Program-made: the position numbers and the translations under genes
Notes under the pieces: model-generated
What the model was told of the DNA's origin: nothing
Database searches by the model: none
What the model saw: only the letters and a program-made list of their open reading frames with translations
Source of the DNA: Prolixibacteraceae bacterium
GTDB taxonomy: Bacteria; Bacteroidota; Bacteroidia; Bacteroidales; Prolixibacteraceae
Assembly (NCBI GenBank): GCA_018648265.1
Contig: JABGRN010000060.1
Coordinates: 1 to 35,428 of the forward strand
Direction: 5' to 3'
Length of the DNA stretch: 35,428 nt
Part shown: piece after piece, positions 25,301 through 32,401 of the stretch
Layout: each line of letters begins with the position of its first letter
How positions within the stretch are numbered: position 1 is the first letter of the stretch

Positions 25301-27471
25301 AAACACAAAAAGAAATAAACGCGTATTTTGAGTTATATAACAATCAGATTAACGAACTGCAACATAGTCTGAAACAAAAAACCCTCGTTGAAATTAGCAC
25401 ACATTTACAACAACTTACCGAATTGCTAAAAACAACAAATCCAAATTGTTTTATTAAGTCGAACAGTGCTGTCCGAAGTATTGAGAAACGTGGATTTAAA
25501 CTTCTGCAGGCTATTCCGGAGCATAATTTAAAAAACTGGTTGTTACTGTCGAACTCGCAGCGATTATCGACACTTTTACAATATTATACAGCACAGTTAA
25601 CTGCAATTTTCTCGAACAATAGAAAAAACTTTGCTGAAAAAGTAAATGATTTACACCGGCAATTATCAGAGAAAATCGCTCAATCTATTGACACGGAAGA
25701 AAACGGCAATCTTCAAACAAATATTGAATTGACTGTTATGGAGATTTCATCTTCAATACGAGAGATTAAGGAGAATACCATAAAACGAATAAATCAAATT
25801 TCGGGAAGATTGCCAAACCACTTGGTTATTATTAACAAAGATTCAGCAAACCGATTTGAAACCCTTCAATTCAAACAAATACAAAGTATTGATATTTCTT
25901 TCTCGCACCTTGTTGATTATATCACACAAAACGAAATAATTGAACCTTTTGGGAATTATATTTCGCAACACATTGAAACGCTTGAACTCGACTTTAAACG
26001 AGCAAATGATGCGCACCGTTTATTAAAATTAAGTTTGAAAAGCGACGTATCGAAAGAGCTAACAAAGACTGAACAAAAGAAACAATTCGAAGTCCAAAAA
26101 GAAAAAACAAACAAAGCACTTGAAACATTACTAACCAATTTTGATATTAACGACAGGCATTTTACGGAAATAATAAATACTGTTTTTGAGAAATTACAAT
26201 ATCAGAATTTCATTGATTTAGCGAGCAATCAAAAACGATACACAAATGCCATTGAATCGAGAAAGCGGTCGAACTATTTTTTCAATAAAATAAAAAGCAC
26301 AAAAACTGCTGTGAAAGAGAAATTAACTTCGCTGGTGTATTTAACAAGTAGTAGCACGCTTGCTGCGCAGGATTATATTCAAGGCGATGCACAAAGTTTA
26401 TTTCAATCGGTAAAAAAAGAGATTGAAAAAATATCTCCCAAAGAACCGGTACTTAATCAACTTCCGTTTTATTACAAACAGTTATTTTTAAATAAACAGC
26501 ATTTTTTAAACGAGTTTTGGGTTAGCAGGGAAACTATCATGAAAAGTTTCCTGAATATACTGGAAGAAAATCAATCCATCTCGAAAAGTGTAATTCTGTT
26601 ACTTGGAGATCGCAATTCAGGGAAATCGTTTTGGTTAAACCAAGCATCTTCAATTGCTCAGCAGCAAACAAATATAATTGTAGTTCAACCAACTTATAAC
26701 CAAACAACCGACGTAAAAAGTTTTAATAATGCGATTCGGAAAGCTACCCGCGGCATGGGAACCATTGAATCTGTTTTTGAAAATCTAAAACCCGGAACTT
26801 GCCTCGCATTCGACGATTTGGAACTTTGGTGGAACCAAAAAGAAAGCGGGAACAAAGTTGTCAGCCATCTTTTAAAATTAATTCAGGCGTATTCAGCGAA
26901 AGTACGGTTTGTACTTTCGGCAAATACAATTAGCTACGAAATTATGAAACGCAGTACCGACCTGAAAAACCTTCAACCTTATATTTTTATTTGCAAACCA
27001 ATGAATGCCAAAGAAATTGGAAAGGCCGTTTTAAAACGCCATTATTCTGGTGGTATTCCGCTGGGAAATATGAATAGAAAAAATGGCAGGATGAGTACCA
27101 TCGACGAAGCAAAATTCTTTTCTAAACTCTTTTTGCTGAGCTTTGGAAACATTGGGTACGCCATGCAATTGTGGTTATCGTCTATCGAAAAAGTTGAAAA
27201 GGATACAATATTTATTAAAAAACAAGAACTTCCCGATTTGCGTTTTTTAGAATCGCTCCCTTCAGAATGGATAATAATTTTAAACCAGTTGATTATTCAC
27301 AAAAGGTTAAAATTCAGGTATTTTGAAAGCGCTGACAACAATTTCATTAAAACAATAAATGAAATGTTACGAAGTACAATTCTTGTTGAATCTGCCAAAG
27401 GTTATGTTTCAATAAATTCATTTATTTACCCATATATTTTAAATTATTTTCAACATAATAAACTGATATAA
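22345..27471 (+). CDS. SLC12-like cation-chloride cotransporter fused to a coiled coil and a C-terminal P-loop ATPase
   Basis: I start the gene at ATG 22345 (MNQKKFGAFAGVF), giving 1708 residues; the frame runs back to a TTG at 22147, but those 66 codons look non-coding. Residues about 8-417 hold twelve membrane helices of the amino acid-polyamine-cation superfamily, with the SLC12-like opening TPSILTILGVIMYLRLGWVVGQ. Residues about 425-725 match the soluble domain of SLC12 transporters (NWMPNIILFSSG, IDIWWRGGGHNGNFALSL). About 600 residues of charged, Leu/Ile/Gln-rich helix without membrane segments follow, consistent with long coiled coils. The end is a P-loop NTPase: Walker A GDRNSGKS at 1421-1428 (bases 26605-26628) and Walker B CLAFDDLELWW with Asp1490-Asp1491. 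Expected activity is electroneutral salt cotransport; control by the ATPase is inference. The MscS-like gene starts 3 bases after the stop. Confidence 0.88.
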   Translation: MNQKKFGAFAGVFTPSILTILGVIMYLRLGWVVGQAGLIAAIAIIIVAHVISITTGLSITAISTDKKIKAGGLYYMLSRSLGLPMGGAIGITLFVGTALSISLYLVGFTESVFAIEGIRNFLGLEGSIDDIRIVGSIILIFLVILAFISTSLAIKTQFIILGAIALSLFSIFFGIFSNVEFQPADVSRIAIDGHVPFETIFAIFFPAVTGFTAGVAMSGDLRNPKKSIPVGTLGAIFIGLVVYLSLAFVFAYFVDRDLLLNDTNFLTKIAWFSPLVIAGIWGATLSSALGGILGGPRILQAVAADKILPRIFARRQGVNNEPRNALILTFLIAEGGILIGELNAIAEVVSMFYISAYGFINLSFALEKWASSDFRPSFKAPGWIGIIGFAASFIVMFKMNTMAMFASMVIIGFIYIVLKRKQFQLDFGDVWQSVYTTLIRTSLHKIDQRELEQRNWMPNIILFSSGTKNRQHLLEFGKNLVGKHGFLSNFDLIETKDEEIQFSKHQQSVKDELSKEFQGIFSRKQTVSDIYGGIETIAQTYGFSGVEPNTVMLNWAKKGHDSKRFVHMLNTISNLDLNIIMMDYDRSVGFGKYETIDIWWRGGGHNGNFALSLTKFLWASDQWRNAKLRLLIVNPNNDAREKIERDTNKILENIRINAEVKVINNQIERRTFYKIIRDESINTDLIIMGIPMLKQGAEEDFVNDTTELCKDIGTVLFLKASTQFKELSVGSSLFKKGAQKQTIEISNIQKAEIEIPKIEHTKHKKLNVELATLETNIKSLFNQLIDNHQKIDFQANSLLLSELNKRVKNSLNTWKTELDEKTTTKFATNQTSTIVTRLRKLINDEYKDQLEIIKDQNNNFINSYKEETDWIIEKLPQTVVIVLSDEDIKKGEKENAGVRFFKFKQRIIRKINKKEIEYSVQLNRFVRSNFLLHRYSILLNYYSGSGLLIYQSHILFKKLSENILKSIELLDKHAYYNKISSDVIEQTQKEINAYFELYNNQINELQHSLKQKTLVEISTHLQQLTELLKTTNPNCFIKSNSAVRSIEKRGFKLLQAIPEHNLKNWLLLSNSQRLSTLLQYYTAQLTAIFSNNRKNFAEKVNDLHRQLSEKIAQSIDTEENGNLQTNIELTVMEISSSIREIKENTIKRINQISGRLPNHLVIINKDSANRFETLQFKQIQSIDISFSHLVDYITQNEIIEPFGNYISQHIETLELDFKRANDAHRLLKLSLKSDVSKELTKTEQKKQFEVQKEKTNKALETLLTNFDINDRHFTEIINTVFEKLQYQNFIDLASNQKRYTNAIESRKRSNYFFNKIKSTKTAVKEKLTSLVYLTSSSTLAAQDYIQGDAQSLFQSVKKEIEKISPKEPVLNQLPFYYKQLFLNKQHFLNEFWVSRETIMKSFLNILEENQSISKSVILLLGDRNSGKSFWLNQASSIAQQQTNIIVVQPTYNQTTDVKSFNNAIRKATRGMGTIESVFENLKPGTCLAFDDLELWWNQKESGNKVVSHLLKLIQAYSAKVRFVLSANTISYEIMKRSTDLKNLQPYIFICKPMNAKEIGKAVLKRHYSGGIPLGNMNRKNGRMSTIDEAKFFSKLFLLSFGNIGYAMQLWLSSIEKVEKDTIFIKKQELPDLRFLESLPSEWIIILNQLIIHKRLKFRYFESADNNFIKTINEMLRSTILVESAKGYVSINSFIYPYILNYFQHNKLI

Positions 27472-27474
27472 TTT

Positions 27475-28197
27475 ATGGAATTATCACCTTCGTTTTTTAA
27501 TATAATCAAATTTGTGCTGCTAATTTTAATAGTTTTGCTTTCACTTAAAACGATTAATTTTTTTGCAAAACGTTTGCTTAAACAACAACAATTCAGATCG
27601 TTCTGGAACAGATATTTTAGTGTATTTGAATTGTTTGTTTGGCTGGTTTTTGGACTGCTTAGTATTGAATTTTTTACGGTAAATAATATAATAATTGCCG
27701 TAATAATTGCCGTGGTTTTTACACTTGTAGTTTTTGTTCTTATCTATTTTTATTTTAAAGAAATATTAGTCAGGATCTTTTTTAAACTTACAACCGACAT
27801 TACAGTTGGCGATGAAGTGAAAAATGAAAATTATGCAGGTAAAATTATACAGATAGAATATAACCAATTAGTACTTGAAAATGCCGATGGAAGTCAGGCT
27901 GGAATTCCTTTCAGCAAAATAATTTTTAACCCACTAATAAAACAATCGCCCTCGCCTCATCTGCATCGTTTCGAAAGTGTATTTACCGTGCCAGTAAGTT
28001 CCGACAGAAACAGTATTCAGCAACAAATAATTTCATTATTGCAATCAGATTTGCGTGTTTCAGGGGCGGTTGAACCAAAAATATCTTTTTCTGAACTAAA
28101 TGAATCAACGTATCAAATAAAAGTAATTGCATTTTTATTTAATCCGGCTGACACCGAACCTTTGAGGGAATCGTTAAAAAAGATATTTACTGACTAA
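27475..28197 (+). CDS. Small MscS-like mechanosensitive channel protein
   Basis: The 240-residue protein has three hydrophobic helices (about residues 9-26, 46-65 and 70-96). The MscS-type beta domain follows, recognised by TDITVGDEVKNENYAGKIIQIEYNQL and NADGSQAGIPFSKI. The C-terminal alpha/beta part (about 160-240) fits the rest of the MscS cytoplasmic cage. It is somewhat shorter than the E. coli type (about 286 residues). The pore helix before TDITVGD is short and lacks the Gly/Ala pattern of classical TM3, so gating could differ. The start lies 3 bases after the stop of the SLC12-like fusion gene, which strongly suggests co-translation. A salt importer or exporter paired with a tension-gated release valve would make sense in osmotic adaptation; this link is inference. 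Confidence 0.82.
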   Translation: MELSPSFFNIIKFVLLILIVLLSLKTINFFAKRLLKQQQFRSFWNRYFSVFELFVWLVFGLLSIEFFTVNNIIIAVIIAVVFTLVVFVLIYFYFKEILVRIFFKLTTDITVGDEVKNENYAGKIIQIEYNQLVLENADGSQAGIPFSKIIFNPLIKQSPSPHLHRFESVFTVPVSSDRNSIQQQIISLLQSDLRVSGAVEPKISFSELNESTYQIKVIAFLFNPADTEPLRESLKKIFTD

Positions 28198-28235
28198 TTT
28201 TCAGAAAACTACCTTTGCGTTGCAACCGTCTTTTT

Positions 28236-28315
28236 CGTCATTGCGAACGAAATGAAGCAATCTCAACAAACACATTTACCGTTATTTTCGGATTGCTTCG
28301 TACCTCGCAATGACG
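28236..28315. repeat. Long imperfect palindrome with CGTCATTGCGA arms
   Basis: The left arm (28236-28262) begins CGTCATTGCGA and ends GAAGCAATC. The right arm (28291-28315) begins GATTGCTTC and ends TCGCAATGACG. The two ends of each arm pair perfectly, with a mismatched middle and a loop of about 28 bases. I recognise this arm sequence as a widespread Bacteroidota intergenic element. It lies 39 bases after the MscS-like gene and may serve as its transcript end. Confidence 0.75.
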
Positions 28316-28329
28316 GATTTTATAAATAG

Positions 28330-28350
28330 ACCCTGAAACGAATTCAGGGT
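28330..28350. repeat. Short hairpin ACCCTGAA / TTCAGGGT
   Basis: ACCCTGAA (28330-28337) and TTCAGGGT (28343-28350) pair perfectly over 8 bases with a 5-base loop. It follows directly on the previous palindrome, and this core is also common in Bacteroidota intergenic repeats. No T-run follows. Confidence 0.7.
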
Positions 28351-28475
28351 AACGCTTTAAATTTTTACCGTATTTAACGTAATTTCGATGTAAGAATGTT
28401 TAGCTAAGTTTATTTCATTAAATTTAACTGAATGGTTATCCAGATGAATGAGGCTTTGCCCCAAACCCCACTGCA

Positions 28476-28499
28476 TTTCTTTTCCTGGATGAAAAGAAA
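28476..28499. repeat. Hairpin TTTCTTTTC / GAAAAGAAA
   Basis: The two 9-base arms (28476-28484 and 28491-28499) are exact complements around the loop CTGGAT. The surrounding segment, from GGCTTTGCCCCAAACCCC at 28452 on, looks like the decayed copy of a larger dispersed sequence. Confidence 0.6.
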
Positions 28500-28655
28500 C
28501 GAAGCAAAGAAAAATCATGTCAAAATTAACCTTGGCGTTTTTTCATAGCAGCTAATTGGCACGATTTACGGAATTTTGACGCGCCCGCAAAAACTAACTT
28601 GTTAATATTCTTATCGTTAATCGTTTCTTTTAGGTCGAACTCATGTTATTTAATT

Positions 28656-28738
28656 GTCGTCATGCTAAACTTGTTTCAGCATCCATCTGTCATTAACTTT
28701 TTATACCCATTTAAATTGGTAAACTCTTGCAATGACGA
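28656..28738. repeat. Nested palindrome with ATGCTAAAC hairpin inside TCGTCAT / ATGACGA arms
   Basis: An inner hairpin spans 28662-28682 (ATGCT and AGCAT at its ends, with one mismatch in the stem). Outer arms TCGTCAT (28657-28663) and ATGACGA (28732-28738) are exact complements. The inner core, with CTTGTTTCAGCAT on its right side, is a familiar dispersed element in Bacteroidota. Confidence 0.65.
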
Positions 28739-28895
28739 TCATTTTTACTTTTCGGAGTACCATCAAATATCAATATTCCAATACTCGAAACAGTTTGAAT
28801 ATTGCGATTTCGGTCATTGTGATTTGTTTGTATTTTGGTGCTTGTTATTTGAGATTTTTATTATTTGCTTTTAATTCAGACTATAAAGACAGACT

Positions 28896-30437
28896 CTATT
28901 TATAATCAGCACCCGTTAAACTAGTTAATACAGATTGTTGCCATTCGTGAAGTTGGCTATTCATTTTATTAACAATATCCGGATGTTCATCCGCCAGATT
29001 GATCTTTTCGCCCGGATCTTTTTCAATGTCGTATAATTCGAAGCCGAGTTCATTTGGAGTTTTTCCTTCAACAACCAATTTGTATTTGTTTTCCATAATT
29101 GTGCGTTCACCACCAAAATCAATTTCGGAAATACTTTCATATTTCAAATTACGAAATGTACGGGTATATTTTCCAGCCATCATTTTAGCCAATGGTGTTG
29201 TGCCTTCCTGACTTTGAAGTACGATATACGGTTCTGATGATTCGTCGAAAACGTTACCCGGCTGAAATTTCCAGAAAAATGCCGGTTCCTCACGAATTTG
29301 ATCAGGATTATTAAAAAAAGGTACCAGGCTAATTCCATCCAGAGGTCGGTTTGAAAGTTCTTGTCCGGTCAACTCAGCCAGTGTTGGCAATAAATCGCTG
29401 GTCACAGAAACACCCTGTGTAACAGTTGGTTTCTTTATTCCAGCCGGCCACTCCATAACACCAGGAACACGAATTCCACCTTCGTATAGCGATCCTTTTT
29501 GTTCTCTCAAAGTCATGCCGGTTCGGGCAGCACTAGCCGGCGTGCCATTGTCGCCGCAATATAAAACCACAGTATTATCCTTCAACTTATTTTTTTTAAG
29601 AAAATCCCGCAAACTGCCAATTTCTCTGTCCATTGCAGTAATTTCAGCATATCGTTCTTGTAAAACATCGCGGAGAGGACGCTCAACACTTTTACCTGTT
29701 TCATTGGAAGTAAGCCTTACTTTTTGCTCGTTTAAACTGTCAGGAAGATTTTCATACAAAGCTAAATCTTCGGGCAATCCACTGTAAGGTTCATGCGGTG
29801 AACCGAACCATACCACAACAAAAAAAGGTTGTTCATTATTTGTGGCTTTCTGAATAAACTGAATCGTTTCGTCTATAACAATCTTTGAACCTTCTCCTTC
29901 TATTATCTCTGGAATTTCACCATTGCGAGACAAAGTAGGGTTTATTTCAAAGAAGTTATCATGCGACAACCATTCATCAAATCCCATTGCACCGGGACTT
30001 GTAGGTGAGTCTTTTTTAACCGGACCAAGATGCCATTTCCCGTAGTGAGCGCAAGCATATCCGGCATTCCCCAAAATGTGAGCAATACTTATTTCTTCGG
30101 GTCTGATTGACCAGTTAGGCGAAAAAGTTCCATAACGATTTGGATGTCGTCCGGTCATAAAACTACCACGCGTTGGAGAACAACTTGGGTGACCGGAATA
30201 AAAACGATCGAAACGCAATCCATTGGCCGCCATTTCATCCAAAACCGGTGTTTTAACAAACGGATGACCATTGTAACCAACTTCATCCCAGCCATGATCA
30301 TCGCCCATTAAAAGGATGATATTAGGTGGAGCCTCAATTGAAGAATCCTGGCTTTTATTTTTTGAATCAGAACAAGAATAAAAAAGTCCAAATGTGATTA
30401 GGACAATTCCTACAGATAAAAATTTTGTTGCGTTCAT
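28896..30437 (-). CDS. Lipoprotein type I sulfatase (CSPTR motif)
   Basis: The signal ends at Cys22 (LFYSC), which predicts a lipoprotein. The alkaline-phosphatase-like fold starts with NIILLMGDDHGWDEVGYNG, where Asp46-Asp47 are calcium ligands. The formylglycine site is C86-S-P-T-R90 in HPSCSPTRGSFMTGRHP, so Cys86 must be oxidised by a maturase that is not in this window. Further family blocks are GYACAHYGKWHLG, the Asp-Asn metal pair in YCGDNGTP, and the KGSLYEGGIRVPGVMEWP segment. The C-terminal subdomain ends YDIEKDPGEKINLADEHPDI. Arylsulfatase- or GalNAc-sulfatase-like S1 subfamilies share this layout; I cannot name the sugar. The start is 11 bases after the stop of the upstream sulfatase gene, so both belong to one operon. 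Confidence 0.93.
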   Translation of the reverse strand: MNATKFLSVGIVLITFGLFYSCSDSKNKSQDSSIEAPPNIILLMGDDHGWDEVGYNGHPFVKTPVLDEMAANGLRFDRFYSGHPSCSPTRGSFMTGRHPNRYGTFSPNWSIRPEEISIAHILGNAGYACAHYGKWHLGPVKKDSPTSPGAMGFDEWLSHDNFFEINPTLSRNGEIPEIIEGEGSKIVIDETIQFIQKATNNEQPFFVVVWFGSPHEPYSGLPEDLALYENLPDSLNEQKVRLTSNETGKSVERPLRDVLQERYAEITAMDREIGSLRDFLKKNKLKDNTVVLYCGDNGTPASAARTGMTLREQKGSLYEGGIRVPGVMEWPAGIKKPTVTQGVSVTSDLLPTLAELTGQELSNRPLDGISLVPFFNNPDQIREEPAFFWKFQPGNVFDESSEPYIVLQSQEGTTPLAKMMAGKYTRTFRNLKYESISEIDFGGERTIMENKYKLVVEGKTPNELGFELYDIEKDPGEKINLADEHPDIVNKMNSQLHEWQQSVLTSLTGADYK

Positions 30438-30448
30438 GATTAATTGCT

Positions 30449-31945
30449 TTAGTTCGTATTTTTTTTGTAATCGACAACTGAATTCCCCAATTCTAAAACG
30501 GGGAGTAATCTTTCCACAATTTCAGGACTTTCGGGCGCAATATTTTTTGCTTCGAAAGGGTCGTTTTTATGATCGTATAATTCAATTGCAGGTTCTTCCT
30601 TCCTGTAATATTTCATTAAACGGTAATCTTCTGTTCGCACAGAATATCCTTTGCGCCAGTAACTGTACGCGGTGTTTCTCCAATTTTCATCATTGTGGTT
30701 TTTCATTAAATCGGTTAAAGGTGAGCCACTTAAATCATGATTTACAGGAGTACCACATAATTCCATGAGAGTTGGATAAATATCGGCAGTACTTACAATT
30801 TTATTTATTGTCTTTCCATTTTCCATTCCAGGTACTTTCATCATAAAAGTACTGTGCAAAGACCGATCGAAAATGGTATGTTTTCCCCAAACCAACTGAT
30901 CGCCCAGATGCCAGCCATGGTCGCCCCAAACCACCACAATTGTATTTTCGGCTAAACCCAATTCATCAAGTTCATTCATTAGTTTACCAACCTGCGCATC
31001 GATAAAACTGACACAGGCAAAATAAGCGTGGCGTGCTTTTCGGGCGTATTCGTCGGAAACCGGAGCATCAAGCGATGCTTTTTCTTCGCCCAGTTTATAC
31101 TGATTAAATTCACCGCTACCATGCAAACTTGCCTTGCTCGAATTTTCCGGAATCCCGGCAAAAGGTGCAACAGGCAATTCAGCCTCGTTATACATATCCC
31201 AATATTTTTTAGGAGCGGTAAATGGCAAATGAGGTTTAAAAAATCCGACTCCCAGGAAAAAGGGCTGACCTTTATCTTTGAGTTCGCTTAACTTTTTAAT
31301 GGCCAGATTTGCCGTTAATCCATCTGGATAACTTTCATCTTCAACATCTGCCATTTCGTAAGGTTTTACATTTTTATCGTGGGTGTGCCGGTTGCTTCCA
31401 TCGGCATAACCAAAAAATGCATTATGTCCGCTCCCCCATTTTTCGTCGTCCATAAGCATTTCATCCCAACTGTGGGGCAGTTCCAAAACATCACTTGGTT
31501 CGTCTAAATAACCATAAACATAACCATCGGGATGATGCGTTATTTTCCCAATTCCAACCGTGTAATATCCATTTCGTTTTAATTGATGAATAAAAGTTTC
31601 GGGCACTTCTGATTCCGGTTGTCTGGCAATTGTATTTGCAGTAATGTCGTTTCTGGTGTGCGCCACAGAAACCGGAAGCTGACCCGTTAACAAACAATGC
31701 CGCGAAGCCCCGCAAGTTGGCACACCAACATAATGACGGGTAAATAAAAATCCCTGACTTGCCAATTTATCAAGGTTTGGCGATTGAATGTGTTCGTTTC
31801 CGTAACAACCTAATTCTATTCGCAAATCGTCAACAGCAATAAAAAGAATGTTGGGTTTTTGAGGTACTTCTTCTTGTTTGGTATCACAGGAAGTCAGCAA
31901 GGCAAATAAGAAGAAAATACTTGTAAGAAATTTAAGTTGGTTCAT
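30449..31945 (-). CDS. Lipoprotein sulfatase, iduronate-2-sulfatase-like (CGASR motif)
   Basis: The signal ends at Cys20 (LLTSC), giving a lipoprotein. The opening PNILFIAVDDLRIELGCYGN, with Asp39-Asp40, the HIQSPNLDKLASQG segment and FLGVGFFKPHLPF later on are typical of the iduronate-2-sulfatase-like (S1_7-type) group. The formylglycine site is C78-G-A-S-R82, so the third position is Ala where most sulfatases have Pro; CxAxR sites are known in this group. Other blocks are YYTVGIGKITHH, VVVWGDHGWHLGDQLVWGKH and the YDHKNDPFEAKNIA end. It is the first gene of the two-gene sulfatase operon. Possible targets are sulfated uronic acid or hexose residues of algal or animal glycans; the sequence alone does not say which. 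Confidence 0.92.
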   Translation of the reverse strand: MNQLKFLTSIFFLFALLTSCDTKQEEVPQKPNILFIAVDDLRIELGCYGNEHIQSPNLDKLASQGFLFTRHYVGVPTCGASRHCLLTGQLPVSVAHTRNDITANTIARQPESEVPETFIHQLKRNGYYTVGIGKITHHPDGYVYGYLDEPSDVLELPHSWDEMLMDDEKWGSGHNAFFGYADGSNRHTHDKNVKPYEMADVEDESYPDGLTANLAIKKLSELKDKGQPFFLGVGFFKPHLPFTAPKKYWDMYNEAELPVAPFAGIPENSSKASLHGSGEFNQYKLGEEKASLDAPVSDEYARKARHAYFACVSFIDAQVGKLMNELDELGLAENTIVVVWGDHGWHLGDQLVWGKHTIFDRSLHSTFMMKVPGMENGKTINKIVSTADIYPTLMELCGTPVNHDLSGSPLTDLMKNHNDENWRNTAYSYWRKGYSVRTEDYRLMKYYRKEEPAIELYDHKNDPFEAKNIAPESPEIVERLLPVLELGNSVVDYKKNTN

Positions 31946-31966
31946 AATAGAAAGGTTTTAGACTTT

Positions 31967-31974
31967 CAAAAATA
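31967..31974 (-). promoter_or_regulatory. Candidate -7 box (TAnnTTTG) upstream of the sulfatase operon
   Basis: On the minus strand the bases read TATTTTTG, an exact match to the Bacteroidota -7 consensus TAnnTTTG. It ends 21 bases before the sulfatase start codon. No clear TTG-type -33 box was seen at the expected distance, so this is weak evidence. Confidence 0.3.
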
Positions 31975-32364
31975 GTAAAGGAATGGATGAAAAGGAACTA
32001 GTTTACTAATTAATTTTTAAGCTTTTATAATTAGCTTGAATAACACGGAAAATTGTAATACTCCCAATTATGGAAGTTTATTAATTTTTACACGTGAAGC
32101 TAAAAATATTTTGATTTTTTTTAAACTGGGTGTTTAAAACTGTTGCTAATTCCGTAGCTTTAGAGTTCAAATTAATAATATGTTTAATTTCCAATTTTCT
32201 ATACTTATAATTCAGAACATAATTTTAAAATGTAAAAACCCATTGGATGACACAATTTTAGATGAAATTTAAAAATATAAACATTAAACACCTTATTAGC
32301 GATGTATATTTATAAAAAAAACAATATAAGACAGAAGTATATTTAATGATAAACTTACAGATAC

Positions 32365-32390
32365 GTTAGCTGCAACCTTGAAATAGAAAC
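32365..32390 (+). repeat. Cassette leader 1: GTTAGCTGCAAC plus shared downstream bases
   Basis: GTTAGCTGC (32365-32373) is the exact reverse complement of GCAGCTAAC (33429-33437) on the other side of the HEPN gene. The following bases, ending in GAAAC at 32390, closely match the leader of the next gene (33614-33639). GTTAGCT resembles the G^TTRRRY core of integron attC sites. The ATG of the gene is 12 bases further on. Confidence 0.55.
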
Positions 32391-32401
32391 CGACTACTAA
32401 T

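Larger units (their letters stand above)
28198..28895. other. Repeat-rich intergenic region, no gene supported
   Basis: About 700 bases lie between the MscS-like stop and the convergent sulfatase stop. It carries at least four separate palindromic elements, listed individually. A 91-codon open frame at 28599-28874 passes through one of the repeats and has no other support, so I do not call it. Confidence 0.6.
31946..32401. other. Intergenic region between the sulfatase operon and the cassette-like region
   Basis: This 456-base gap between divergent genes is very AT-rich. It contains one candidate minus-strand promoter box (31967-31974) and, near its right end, the first cassette leader (32365-32390). 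I looked for a partner arm to the leader in this gap and found none, and no gene is supported. Confidence 0.5.

Noticed and set aside
28236-28350. Possible CRISPR array
   Set aside because: The repeats are inverted, different from one another and not regularly spaced, and no cas gene is present.
28599-28874. Open frame of 91 codons on the plus strand between the MscS-like and sulfatase genes
   Set aside because: It runs through a known-looking palindromic repeat, has no recognisable domain and no plausible start context, and its composition is that of non-coding DNA.
30394-30768. 124-codon plus-strand frame across the junction of the two sulfatase genes
   Set aside because: It is antisense to conserved sulfatase C-terminal and signal sequences and has no recognisable features.
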